A stretch of 64,000 bases of DNA, taken from positions 372,001 to 436,000 of the forward strand of contig NZ_CABPSA010000003.1 in the NCBI RefSeq assembly GCF_902459615.1, in the 5' to 3' direction. A model generated the notes under the pieces. That model made no database searches. It was not told the origin of the DNA and was given only the letters and a program-made list of their open reading frames with translations. Every line of letters starts with the position of its first letter. Within the stretch, counting starts at the first letter, position 1. The DNA comes from Pandoraea commovens (GTDB lineage: Bacteria; Pseudomonadota; Gammaproteobacteria; Burkholderiales; Burkholderiaceae). Position numbers and translations under genes: made by a program. Shown one piece after another: positions 8,404 through 18,400 of this stretch.

Positions 8404-9372
8404 TCAATCGCTGCGAAGCTCCTTCACGGTGCGACCGAGTTTGCGTCTGAGCAGGTTGCGCAGGGTGGAGGCATCCGCATAGCCAACCTGCGTCGCGACG
8501 GTGTCGAGATCGCAGCCGTTCGACACCAGTTGTCTCGCGCGCTGAATGCGCAGGTCCTGAAAGAACGCCAGTGGCGACTTGCCGAGCACCTGCTCCGTGC
8601 GACGTTGCAACGTCCGCACGTGCACATGCAACGCCTGCGCGGCGCTCTCCAGCGAGAAACCCTGCGACATGTGCTCGCGCGCCCATCGCTCGAAGCGTTC
8701 GACGAGCGGATCGGCATGCGCGAGGAAGTCCGGGATGATGTACTGCGCCTGCGACGAGCGGTTGTCGATCAGCAGGAACCGCGCGACGTGCGACGCTAGC
8801 TCAGGGCTGGCCTGCCGCACGAACCACAGCGCAAGGTCGAGATGCCCCATCGCCGCACCGGCCGTCACCAGCCCGTTCGACTCCACGACCATTCGCGAAT
8901 CGCTCAGCTTCACCGTCGGATATCGCTCGCGGAACAACGGTGCAAGCGACCACGTGGTTGTCGCTTCCTCCCCGTCGAGCAAGCCGCTGTCGGCCACCAC
9001 GAATGTGCCGATACAGGCCGCCGCGATGCCGACGCCCTGCTCGCGCCACGTGCGCATATACGACTTGGCGTCTTCGACGTCACGTCGCGCTAACGCAGGC
9101 ACGAGGATGTCCGGCAACTTGGCGTTCAGCGCGGGGACGACCACCCAGTCGGGCAACTGGGACGAGTGTTCGACGTCACGCGCCGGTTCGACGGCCATCG
9201 TCATCCCCAGTGCCGTTTTGATGCGCGACTTCGTGCCGACAACGCTCACGTCGAACGGCAAAACATCGGCCCCGCGCAGCATCGCGAGTTCGTTGGCCGT
9301 GCAGAGCGTATCGAGGATCGCAGTCAGGCCGGTGTCGAACGCGCCGTCCAGTGCAAAAACGCAAATCTTCAT
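8404..9372 (-). CDS. GlxA-family regulator (DJ-1/PfpI domain plus AraC helix-turn-helix)
   Basis: A 322-residue regulator in which a DJ-1/PfpI-like amidotransferase fold (about 1-190, beginning MKICVFALDGAFDTGLTAIL and containing the elbow GIAAACIGTFVVADSGLLDG) is joined to a C-terminal AraC-type DNA-binding domain (SLESAAQALHVHVRTLQRR and DTVATQVGYADASTLRNLLRR). GlxA-type proteins often control amino-acid or quaternary-amine catabolism. The elbow cysteine is present in AACIG. The neighbouring MAPEG gene is divergent and is a candidate target (inference). Confidence 0.9.
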   Translation of the reverse strand: MKICVFALDGAFDTGLTAILDTLCTANELAMLRGADVLPFDVSVVGTKSRIKTALGMTMAVEPARDVEHSSQLPDWVVVPALNAKLPDILVPALARRDVEDAKSYMRTWREQGVGIAAACIGTFVVADSGLLDGEEATTTWSLAPLFRERYPTVKLSDSRMVVESNGLVTAGAAMGHLDLALWFVRQASPELASHVARFLLIDNRSSQAQYIIPDFLAHADPLVERFERWAREHMSQGFSLESAAQALHVHVRTLQRRTEQVLGKSPLAFFQDLRIQRARQLVSNGCDLDTVATQVGYADASTLRNLLRRKLGRTVKELRSD

Positions 9373-9472
9373 GTCGTAAATGACTCAAATATTGTCATTT
9401 GCGACTATATTCCTGTCGCCCCCCGAAGTCTAGAATCGCCTCATATTCAACGACTTCCAACAAGGGGGCACC

Positions 9473-9898
9473 ATGAAGCTCACGCCGGAACTGTATTACC
9501 TCGCCCTCGTGGCATTGCTGACGGCGGCCATGTGGATTCCCTACATTCTGGCTGGGATCGTACTGCGCGGACCCATTCGCGCGATGGCTAATCCTGTGCC
9601 GGAAGTTGCCGGACAGACGCCCGGGGCCGCCACGCCCGCATGGATGCAACGCGCCAAACGCGCGCATGCCAATGCGGTAGAAAACCTCGCCGTCTTTGCG
9701 CCGCTCGTGTTGATTGCCGCACTGGTCGGAATTTCGACACCCGCCACGGTTTTCACGGCGAAGCTGTATCTGATCGCACGCATCGTGCATTACGTCGTTT
9801 ATGTCGCCGGCATTCCGGTCGTGCGCACGCTGGCATTTCTTGTGGGTTTCGGCGCGACGGTCTCGTTCGCCACGGCGATTCTCGGACACGCGGTGTAA
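9473..9898 (+). CDS. MAPEG-family membrane protein
   Basis: A 141-residue integral membrane protein with four predicted transmembrane helices (roughly residues 8-30, 72-90, 97-115 and 120-139). The loop motif RAKRAHANAVENL (about 60-72) matches the MAPEG signature, in which Arg, Asn and Glu bind glutathione. The family includes microsomal glutathione transferases and eicosanoid enzymes; the bacterial members are mostly of unknown substrate. A GGGGG-type ribosome binding site (AAGGGGGCACC) precedes the ATG. It is followed after 33 bases by an acetyltransferase gene and is divergent from the GlxA-type regulator. Confidence 0.88.
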   Translation: MKLTPELYYLALVALLTAAMWIPYILAGIVLRGPIRAMANPVPEVAGQTPGAATPAWMQRAKRAHANAVENLAVFAPLVLIAALVGISTPATVFTAKLYLIARIVHYVVYVAGIPVVRTLAFLVGFGATVSFATAILGHAV

Positions 9899-9931
9899 AT
9901 CGACATCAAGGCATCAGCAAGGAAAACGAAC

Positions 9932-10621
9932 ATGGAATATCCGAATCATTGCCGTCTCGACAACCCGACGTGGAATGCGCTGGTGACGCAGCAATCCGCA
10001 CTCGCGCAAGGGACTGAATTGGCACGTCGATACGAAGCCGATGTGGCGCCGTTTGCTGGCGTGGCGAATACGACGCAGGCGGCAATTCATGCGCTGGCGT
10101 CGATCATTTCGCGAGGTGGCTTTGTGTTTCTGCCGTCGCTGGAAGCATTGCCGCCGATGGACGGCATTCATCACGATCACGTGTTTTCCGTGATTCAGAT
10201 GGTGGATGCAGGCAATGTCGGCGCGCTTAACGACGAAGGCGTTGTACAACTCGGTGTGAGCGACGTACCAGAGATGATCGCGCTCACGGAGCGAACACGT
10301 CCCGGGCCGTTCGGCAAGCGCACGATCGAGATGGGCAACTACATCGGGATTCGTGCAGACGGCGAACTGATTGCGATGGCGGGCGAGCGCATGCGTCTGG
10401 ACGGTTATGTGGAAATCAGCGCGGTGTGTGTGGATGAGCGTCACCGCGGCAAATGGCTGGCGGGCCGCCTGATGAACATCCTTCGCCAACAAATCAAAGC
10501 ACGCGGCGATACCCCATTCCTTCATGTGAAGGATGACAACGAAGCGGCTATCGCGCTTTACAAGCGCATGGGGTTTGAAACGCGTCAGACGTTTGTGATG
10601 AATCGGATAGCGCTAGCCTAA
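9932..10621 (+). CDS. GNAT-family N-acetyltransferase (FR47-like)
   Basis: A 229-residue acetyltransferase. The acetyl-CoA pyrophosphate loop is ERHRGKWLAGRL (about 169-180), preceded by the strand EISAVCVD. The later motif NEAAIALYKRMGF (about 203-215) is the usual final GNAT segment. The N-terminal 120 residues are less conserved, as in FR47-like and two-lobed GNAT proteins, and probably define the acceptor. It lies 33 bases downstream of the MAPEG gene and is likely co-transcribed. The acceptor substrate is not predictable. It is convergent with the LysR gene, and the 152 bases between them show nothing I can name. Confidence 0.85.
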   Translation: MEYPNHCRLDNPTWNALVTQQSALAQGTELARRYEADVAPFAGVANTTQAAIHALASIISRGGFVFLPSLEALPPMDGIHHDHVFSVIQMVDAGNVGALNDEGVVQLGVSDVPEMIALTERTRPGPFGKRTIEMGNYIGIRADGELIAMAGERMRLDGYVEISAVCVDERHRGKWLAGRLMNILRQQIKARGDTPFLHVKDDNEAAIALYKRMGFETRQTFVMNRIALA

Positions 10622-10773
10622 GCGTTGAGGATTCGGCACGCGATTCGCTAGTTCATTCGCTTGCTTACCCGTTTATCCCGCTTTTGCAATGCGTTCGCGC
10701 GTGGCGTCGTCAATTCGCTGACGAACGTCACGAAGCGGCAATACGGCACCGGTATACTTGCGTCCCGCAGAAA

Positions 10774-11652
10774 CTATGCTGCAGCGAGGTTCGCGCCCGC
10801 ACATTCCGTTACCACGCGCTTGAGCTGCGCCAATGCGGGTGGCGTGTCCCGATGGCCCGTATGCAGGCAGAGGGCAACCGACGGCAGCGGCGGCAGGCCC
10901 TCTTTTGCGCCGAGCCGTTTTAGCGACGGCGGCAGACCGGCCGCCGTTCTCAATGTGATGCCTAGCCCTGCGGCGACCCCCGACCAAAGACTCTGAAGAC
11001 TCGCCGTCGTGTAGGCCAGCCGCCACGAAATGCCTGCGACATCGAGCGCCTCGATGCCCGCACGACGGAAGAAGCACGGCGGGTTGTAAAGCGCGAGCTC
11101 CAGAGGAAGCCCCGGGGTTAGGGCAACGTCGACGCCGACAGGTCCGATCCACGTCATCGGCAACGTTGAGAGCGGTTCGGCATCGGACCGGCTTTCGTTG
11201 CCCATCACAAGCACGAGGTCGAGTTCCCCTCGGTCCAGCCGTTCAAGCAACACGCCGTTGCGTTCGACGGCCACTTCCACGCGCACGCCCGGATGCGTCT
11301 TCTTGAATTGCCCAAGCGCCGCCGGTAACCACGTTTCGGCGAAGTCGCCTGGCAGACCAAAGCGCACCGCGCCTTCGACCGACGCCCCGCGAACCGCACG
11401 AACGGCTTCGTCGTTGAGATCGAGGATGCGGTGCGCATAGGAGAGGATCAGTTCGCCCGCATCGGTGAGCACCAGACCTCGTCCTTGTCGACGAAACAGC
11501 GACTCGCCGACCTGCTCTTCGAGCTTGCGCATCTGTTGACTGACGGCCGATTGCGAACGTCCGACGCGTTCTGCCGCGCGATTCAGACTGCCCAGATGCT
11601 GGGTCGCGAGGAATGTCCGCAGGGCATCCATGTCGAGATTCGGGATCGCCAT
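10774..11652 (-). CDS. LysR-family transcriptional regulator
   Basis: A 292-residue LysR-type regulator. The N-terminal winged helix (MDALRTFLATQHLGSLNRAAERVGRSQSAVSQQMRKLEEQ in family order, residues 8-47) is unambiguous. The C-terminal half is a periplasmic-binding-like effector domain with GLPGDFAETWLPAALGQF and DLVLVMGN. It is divergent from the lipocalin-like gene that starts 167 bases away and may regulate it (inference). The effector is unknown. Confidence 0.92.
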   Translation of the reverse strand: MAIPNLDMDALRTFLATQHLGSLNRAAERVGRSQSAVSQQMRKLEEQVGESLFRRQGRGLVLTDAGELILSYAHRILDLNDEAVRAVRGASVEGAVRFGLPGDFAETWLPAALGQFKKTHPGVRVEVAVERNGVLLERLDRGELDLVLVMGNESRSDAEPLSTLPMTWIGPVGVDVALTPGLPLELALYNPPCFFRRAGIEALDVAGISWRLAYTTASLQSLWSGVAAGLGITLRTAAGLPPSLKRLGAKEGLPPLPSVALCLHTGHRDTPPALAQLKRVVTECAGANLAAA

Positions 11653-11818
11653 TATTCAGTTTCTCTGAAGCATCGATGCCGAATTATCGCATTTACTGCA
11701 TCGTTCATCTGGCTATCATCGGTGACTGTGCCGGGTCGATCCGCGTGTCTCGCACGATCTGCGCGCGCCCTCCCCGGCCATCCCTCTTACCTCCTTCCGG
11801 TCACGGAGAAATCACCTT

Positions 11819-12337
11819 ATGAACGGTCAGACGATGCTCAAGCGCGGCATGCTCGGCGCGGTCTTCTCAGTGTGCACGATATTGACGACGGGCTCACACG
11901 CCGCGACGCCGACGGTTGCGCCGTCACTCGCGGGCACGTGGACGTTGGTCGCGGCTGACGTCCTGCATCCGGACGGCTCTCGCGCACGCGACTATGGCGC
12001 GGCGCCCAAGGGCCTGCTTGTCATCGACGCGAAGGGAAACTACTCGCTGCAAATCTTCAAGGCGGAACGGCCTAAGTTCGCGTCGGGAGACAAGAGCGCG
12101 GGAACGCCCGCCGAGTACAAGGCGGCAGTCATGGGCTCCAGCACACACACGGGCACGATCAGCATCGATCCGGCCGACGGCACGCTGACGTTCCACATCC
12201 ATAACGCTTCGTTTCCCAACTGGGAGGGAGAACAGCAAAAGCGCAACTACGAACTCAAGGAAGGCGTGCTGAGCTACCGCGTGAGGCCGCGGCCAAACGG
12301 CGATACGCCGATCTCCGTCTGGCAGCGGGTGGACTGA
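11819..12337 (+). CDS. Exported lipocalin-like domain protein
   Basis: A 172-residue exported protein. The signal peptide ends near residue 29 (GSHAA before TPTVAPSLAGTW). The mature part follows the lipocalin-like domain pattern found in small bacterial proteins: an early LAGTWTLVAADVLHPDGS, then PKGLLVIDAKGNYSLQIFK, a TGTISIDPADGTLTFHI strand and a final ISVWQRV strand. Family members are mostly uncharacterised; fungal relatives occur beside polyketide genes. It is convergent with the polyketide synthase, with 70 bases between stop codons, and has a good ribosome binding site (CGGAGAAATCA). Whether it works with the synthase is unknown. Confidence 0.75.
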   Translation: MNGQTMLKRGMLGAVFSVCTILTTGSHAATPTVAPSLAGTWTLVAADVLHPDGSRARDYGAAPKGLLVIDAKGNYSLQIFKAERPKFASGDKSAGTPAEYKAAVMGSSTHTGTISIDPADGTLTFHIHNASFPNWEGEQQKRNYELKEGVLSYRVRPRPNGDTPISVWQRVD

Positions 12338-12407
12338 CACAACAGCATCGAAATCGCGCGAGATCGTCTCCTGAAGACCACTGCCACATGACCGGATCGG
12401 TAGACGA

Positions 12408-15400
12408 TCAAGCGAGGGGGTGAGCATCCGTCTTCGGCAAACAGGATTCGTTTCGAAACGAGCTGCATGCTGCCTTAAGCGCGTCGAACAGCACACGCGG
12501 CAATGGCTGTGCGCAGATCGCGATTCCGGCAGGTGTACGATGTGTCCAAACGTACCGAGCAGAACCCGCTGCCAACTTGATTCGCTCGTCACCATCGCCA
12601 AGACGATAGTGCTCGAAGCGCAGTTCGAGCCCGTCGGCGTGCAACGCCTGAAGCGCCATGACAACTTCGATCCTGTCGAACGGCATGGCTTCACGCAAAT
12701 GGTCCACGGAAGCCGAACAGCAATGGAACCCCTCTCTGGCAGCAGAAGGATGTGGCATTTCGGACGAGATCGACCGGAAATACTGCTCAGCGATGAGATC
12801 CTGCCAACGGTAGTAGTGGGCGAAGTACACGTTCCCGACCAAATTTCCGCTGCTGAGTGACGTCTCAAAGATCTTCCGGCAGAGTATCGACTCCAACGCG
12901 GGGGCCAAGCATGCCACATACGAGGCCGCCGTACTCCATTCAAACGAGGGATGCGGCGTATCGATGGACGGATGTGATTCCAGCCAATCGCGCAAACCGG
13001 CAAGACGCGGCGCAAGCCAGTCACCATAGAACGCGGGCAGGTTCACCGGCTCTATCACGCCATGGCTCACTATTGTCGTCGATGACGTCGTCATCTTTGC
13101 GCGGGCGATCAACGTGCTGTTCCCCGCCGCGTCGATCCGGTGCCACTCGAGATTTTGATCAAGTGTCGAATCACCGCGGCCATATTGGCGGGTAAACCAA
13201 AATCGGCCCTCTACGAGATCAGTGGTATCCGGTCGTGCAATCGACTCGACGCTGGAATGATTGGTGGCCATGCCGAACACACCGGTATCGAACTTGTCCA
13301 GAATCTGCCGCCCGAAATCAACGGCATGCTCCTCTCTAAGCCGTCCCATCCATTCGGCGATCGTTCCCGAGCTTAATGTGAGCACAGGTGGCCATGTATC
13401 CTTGAATGCCGCGCGGAACCGAGTTTTCGTAATGAAGGTGGGCTGCTGAGACTCAGAATGCTCCGGCCCCGAACTTTGCGCAGATGTTGCACAGGACAAG
13501 GCGACACCAGGCACCCGACCGGCAGGCTCGCTCTGCACGCCACCACGATTCACGACAAATGCGAACATTTTCTTCGGATGCCGCGTCAACTCGCAGGGCA
13601 AAGTGAGGACGTTCACCCCTCGCGCCCCGCCCGCGCCTTCGCCGCGCAACATGACGGCATCGCCGGACCGTTGCGTCAGCGCGAGTTGGATATCTGTTTT
13701 CCCCAAGGACTTGACGGCAGCTTCCATCGCACACCACAAACGTGTGCCGGCCTCGTCCAGGGTGTCGCCGTCGCGGCGTAAACCTGGCATCAATCCGAAC
13801 GAAACGTCTCCTAGAATTCGACGCCACATGGACTCATCTCGACACGTTATCTCTTCGACGTCACACCCTTGAATCCATGCTCCGCACACACACAAGCAAT
13901 GTGATGTGTCATGCGCAAGCGATACACCGAAGCGCTCTCCAATCGCTCCAGTTAGATAGGGCCTGCCATTGTCGTCCCATGAAACGGTGGTGTCTTCGGC
14001 GGAAAAATTCACTTGCCTGGCGGTCAGCGCCGCCTCGATCACGGCAGCCAGTTGAGGACGTTCCTCCGCATGGCGTTTCGAGCGTTGCGCCCCCTGCAAT
14101 TCAGGTGTGTAACGCAGCAGGACTTGTGGCGATTCACACGTGAGTGCCTCGGAAGCGACACGCAAAGCACGATGGAGAATCCCGCTGTCGCGGCAACTGG
14201 GGTCGACCCAGTCCAGAGGCGTCGGATTTCGCTCGTCGCCAGATATTCGTTGAATTCGATAGCCGGTGATTTTCTCGACAACACGGCCGTCCGCCGACAC
14301 TGCCACGACGTTCGATACCACGGAATCGTCCGTACGCGATGTCACGTCGTTTCTGACCAGGTAAGACGTCCGTTCGTCGGAGATCAGGCCGAAGCGCTCA
14401 ATGCGCTCGATGTGCGCGGGCAAGAAATCCCCCTGAATCACGAGCAGAGAGGTTTGTAGCAAGCCATCGCGGAAATACGGATCGCCAGTGATAAACGACG
14501 ACGCCCGCTCGGAATCTCGGGTCTCGACGCTGACCCGCGCCCCAGACCAGTCCATCATATGGAGGGCCTTGATGCGCTGAAATTGTGGTCCCTGAAACAA
14601 CTGTCGGCCGTACAAGTCGCTCGGCGAAAGGTTTGAAATCGTATCCTCAGGCCACGTCATTTCATCCGGTGTCTGCCGGTCGTTCTCGAACACGACTTCG
14701 CAAGAAAAGTGACGCGGTCGATACCCAGTCTGTTCGGCCGCGATGACGACATCGACCCGCAGAGGTTCCTCGCTCGATTGCTTCTGTCTCACCAGTGCGC
14801 GTATTTCGATGCGGGTGTTGCCCGTCGGACTCGCGATCACCGGCCGCTCAAGCACAACGTTCTCGAATCTGAATCCCGTCCATCCCGCGGATGCCGAAAT
14901 ACCGAGCACAGAGTGTGCGCACGCCGCCATTGCCTCAAGTCCGAAGACCGTAGGAAACAAGAGAGCTCCGTGATACTCATGGTCCTTCAAATAGGCGTCG
15001 TGAGCCAGGGAAAGATCCGGGCGGCAGACGATCTCCACTCCCGGCTGATAACGAATTACGCGTTCGACGAAGCGGCCATTCACCACAGGATCAGGTAGCA
15101 TCGCCTGCCAGGTCTCGAGTCCGGAGAGGCTGCCGGCGACGACGATTCGCTTCGCCGGCGGCAAGCGCAAGATCAGGCCGAGAAAGCTTTCGACTCCGAT
15201 ATTTTTCGGTATGGCGCCGACGCCGGTCTTCGAGAGACGCACGTCGCTTCCCATCCTCGCCCCCATGCCAACATCGGACCAAACACTGAAATCGATGGTG
15301 AGCGTCGATACCTCGGGTCGCTGAACGGCAAGATTGTTCAGCACCACGTCCATCGCCTGATTTGCGAATCCGTACCACGCATTCCCGGGCATCCCTGTTA

Positions 15401-18400
15401 CACCGATAACAGAGCCAAGTCCAACCACGAGCTTGAGGGGGTGATCCCCGAGTGCGTGAGCGAGGGAAAGCGCTGACTGCAACTTGGGAGCGACTTCCTG
15501 AGTGGCGTCATCGACACTGGCCTGTTCGATACGCCTCGGGACATTGACGCCAGCGCCGTGTATCACAGCCGTCACGGAGCCAAACTGTCCATCGATGCTT
15601 CTGACGAGGTCCGCAACGCCTCCGGCGTCGCATAAATCGCAAGCGAAGTAGGCGACGCGGAGATTCTCCTGAACGTATCTGGCCACGGTAGCGCGAACCT
15701 CTGCGTTATTCGCCGGGCTCTTTCCGACCAGCACTACGGTCGCATTGGTTTGCCTGGCAAAAGCCAGCGCCAGCTCAGCAGTAATCCCTTTCGCTCCCCC
15801 AGTCGCCAGCAGGACGTCTTTGGACGACCATGTCAGCGTCCGATCCGGCAGTGAGGCGATGTCGAGAACGCGAGGCGTCAAAGCGTATGGCTGCCCCGCC
15901 TCATCATGAAGCGAGAACCGGTACCTGGACGCGTCCGACGCACTTTCCAAAATGCGTTGCACAACGACTTCATCAGGCACGACAGATGGAAAATCCAGAA
16001 TGTGGACGCTCAGCTCCGGGCGCTCCATACGAAGACTGGACGCGAAAGCCTGAGCGCAGGACGTCTCTGGCGACGGGGATTCGCCGCCGTGCGACGGCAA
16101 TCCGAACAACTGACCCAGCTCGAATTGCACGAAAGTGACGCGTTCGCATCTCATTCGCGTCAGAAAATCGACTGAACTATGCAGCGGCTCGACAATCGAC
16201 TTGATGTAATCGCGCCTCGGGGCGGGAGCGCTTCGCGCGCGGCGAGGTAGTACGATCACGGCGTGCTCGACTCGTTCGACGCTAACGCTCAACCCGTCAA
16301 ATACCTTCACGCCCACCGACGCCAACGCCTCCATGAGGGTCGGGCGCATCGTACCGACCGGATCGATCGCCATAACGCGCGAGCGCACACCGTCCCCTCT
16401 CTCCGAGACTTCGGGCGCAGTTGCCGGAACACAGATCATTTCATAAGCGCGCACCCACTTGGGTGATTCGGTGTCGTTCGCCTGGGTTGGCGTAACGGTT
16501 TGCACAGGGAGGTCGGGCGCGGTAGAGGGATCAACAACGCGCTCGGCCAACCCGGATACGTGTGCGGCAATTTCTTGCAGCGTCGCGTTGGCGAGCCTGA
16601 CAAGTTCGCCGCCCCCTTCGACCCCGGTAACGCGCATGATGCCAGCGAGCAATGCCGCAGCTTTGATGGAATCGAGATTGAGATCGTCCAGCAAGCGAGC
16701 ATCCGGGGTCAGGCGCGACTTGTCGAATCCTGTGACCCGAGAAACCTCGTCGAGCAACACGCTCATTACCGAGCGTTCCTCAGCGGGAGCCCTCGCACAT
16801 CCTTTGACACTCGTCATCGCGTCAGCGATCTCGCCAAGCCGCTTCGCAGAAAGTGCGACCGCGTCGAGTGTTCCCGGAGCAATACCCACGGCTTCGCTTG
16901 CACGTGAGATAAGATTAGCCGTCTTGATCGAATCCATATTCAGGTCGTCGAGCGGGCGAGACTCGCGGACAATGGCCGCCTCGGCAAAACCTGTAATCTG
17001 TGCAGACAAGCGTCGAAGGACCGGCCATGCGGAAACGTCAGCGGCAGGCGTCAGCGATTCAGAATCGAATGCGACATCTTTAGCTGACGTTTTTTCGGCT
17101 TCGCGAGCTGTATCGGAAGTTGCAATCTCGGGCGGCGAAACGATCTGATCACCGGGCACGCATGACGGCAACGTCTCCCCGGCCAAGCACTCGCAAGGAT
17201 TCGCGATGAACACGCGACTGCGCGCAGGAATAAACGGCCGGATAACTCGCTCTGCGTGCAACTCCCGCCAGACGATGGGAGAACCCAGTACGTGCAGGTT
17301 GGCAAGCGCCCAGTTGATGTCGCGCCAAGTTTCCGACTTGCTCTCCACCGGAAAGCATGGCAAGTCCCTTGTGCCAGTAACGTTACGCGACAAATTCGTG
17401 AGAACGTTTCCCGGTCCGACTTCAAGCACGACGTCGACATGCCTTGCCAGTGAGTTCAGCGTTTGCACAAAGTCGACGGGACTGACGATTTGGCGAGCAA
17501 AATGCTCTTTCAGCTCAACTTGCGGCGATAGTTCCAGACCATCGATACTCGAAATCAACACGCAGGTCAGCGCGTCGCAGTCGCGAGCGATCGGTGCGCA
17601 CTTGCCTACGGCATCGGCGGCGTGTTCGACAAGTTTCGAGTGAAATGCGTGACTGACGGGCAATCGAACTGCGGCTGTACCGACCGAGATGGCAGCCTTT
17701 TCAATGACGTCAATGGCAGCAATCTCCCCCGACACAACCATCTGGCGCTCACTGTTGATGTTGGCCAATACGGCATAACCGGACGTTTTTGCCTCGCCGA
17801 TGAGGCGTTGAGCCTGAAGGCGGGTACATGCGAGGCTAAGCATCGCTCCTGCGGCACCGGTACCTGCCGCCATCTCGCGCCCTCGCACAGCGGCCAATTC
17901 GACGGCGGTCTGCATGCCGTACGCCCCTGCCGCATGGAATGCGACCAGCTCTCCGAGGCTGTGCCCCGCGACGCAGTTGGGCCGAATTCCCAATCGCGTC
18001 AGCATTTGCAGCCAGATCAGAGACGCCAGCACAATAGATGGTTGCGCCCATTCGGTGCGTTGCAGCGTGTTCATGAGCGACTCGCGTTCCGCCTGATGGG
18101 GAAACCGGTCCAGCTCCGGGTGCATTGTCTTCAGAATGCTTGGCGCGCCATACCTGGCCGCCCATTGTTCGGCTTGCTCCGCGCTCCGGCGCGCCCAACG
18201 ATAGCGCTCCATCAGCGCGCCTGCCATGCCCAGTCGTTGGGCACCCTGCCCCGGGAACAACAAGCCGACCCGAGGCGATTCGGTCACGCGCCCGAACGTG
18301 AACTCGTGCTCGCGATCCGAGACAGGACTTACAGAATTGGCATCGATGAGTGCCGTATCGAGCCGCGCCAGTCTTTCGGACAATTGCTCCGGCGACGCCG

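Noticed and set aside
12362-12409. An inverted repeat GATCGTCT/AGACGATC at the end of the polyketide synthase gene as a terminator.
   Set aside because: The arms are only 8 bases long with a 32-base loop, one arm overlaps the stop codon, and there is no U-tract, so chance is a sufficient explanation.
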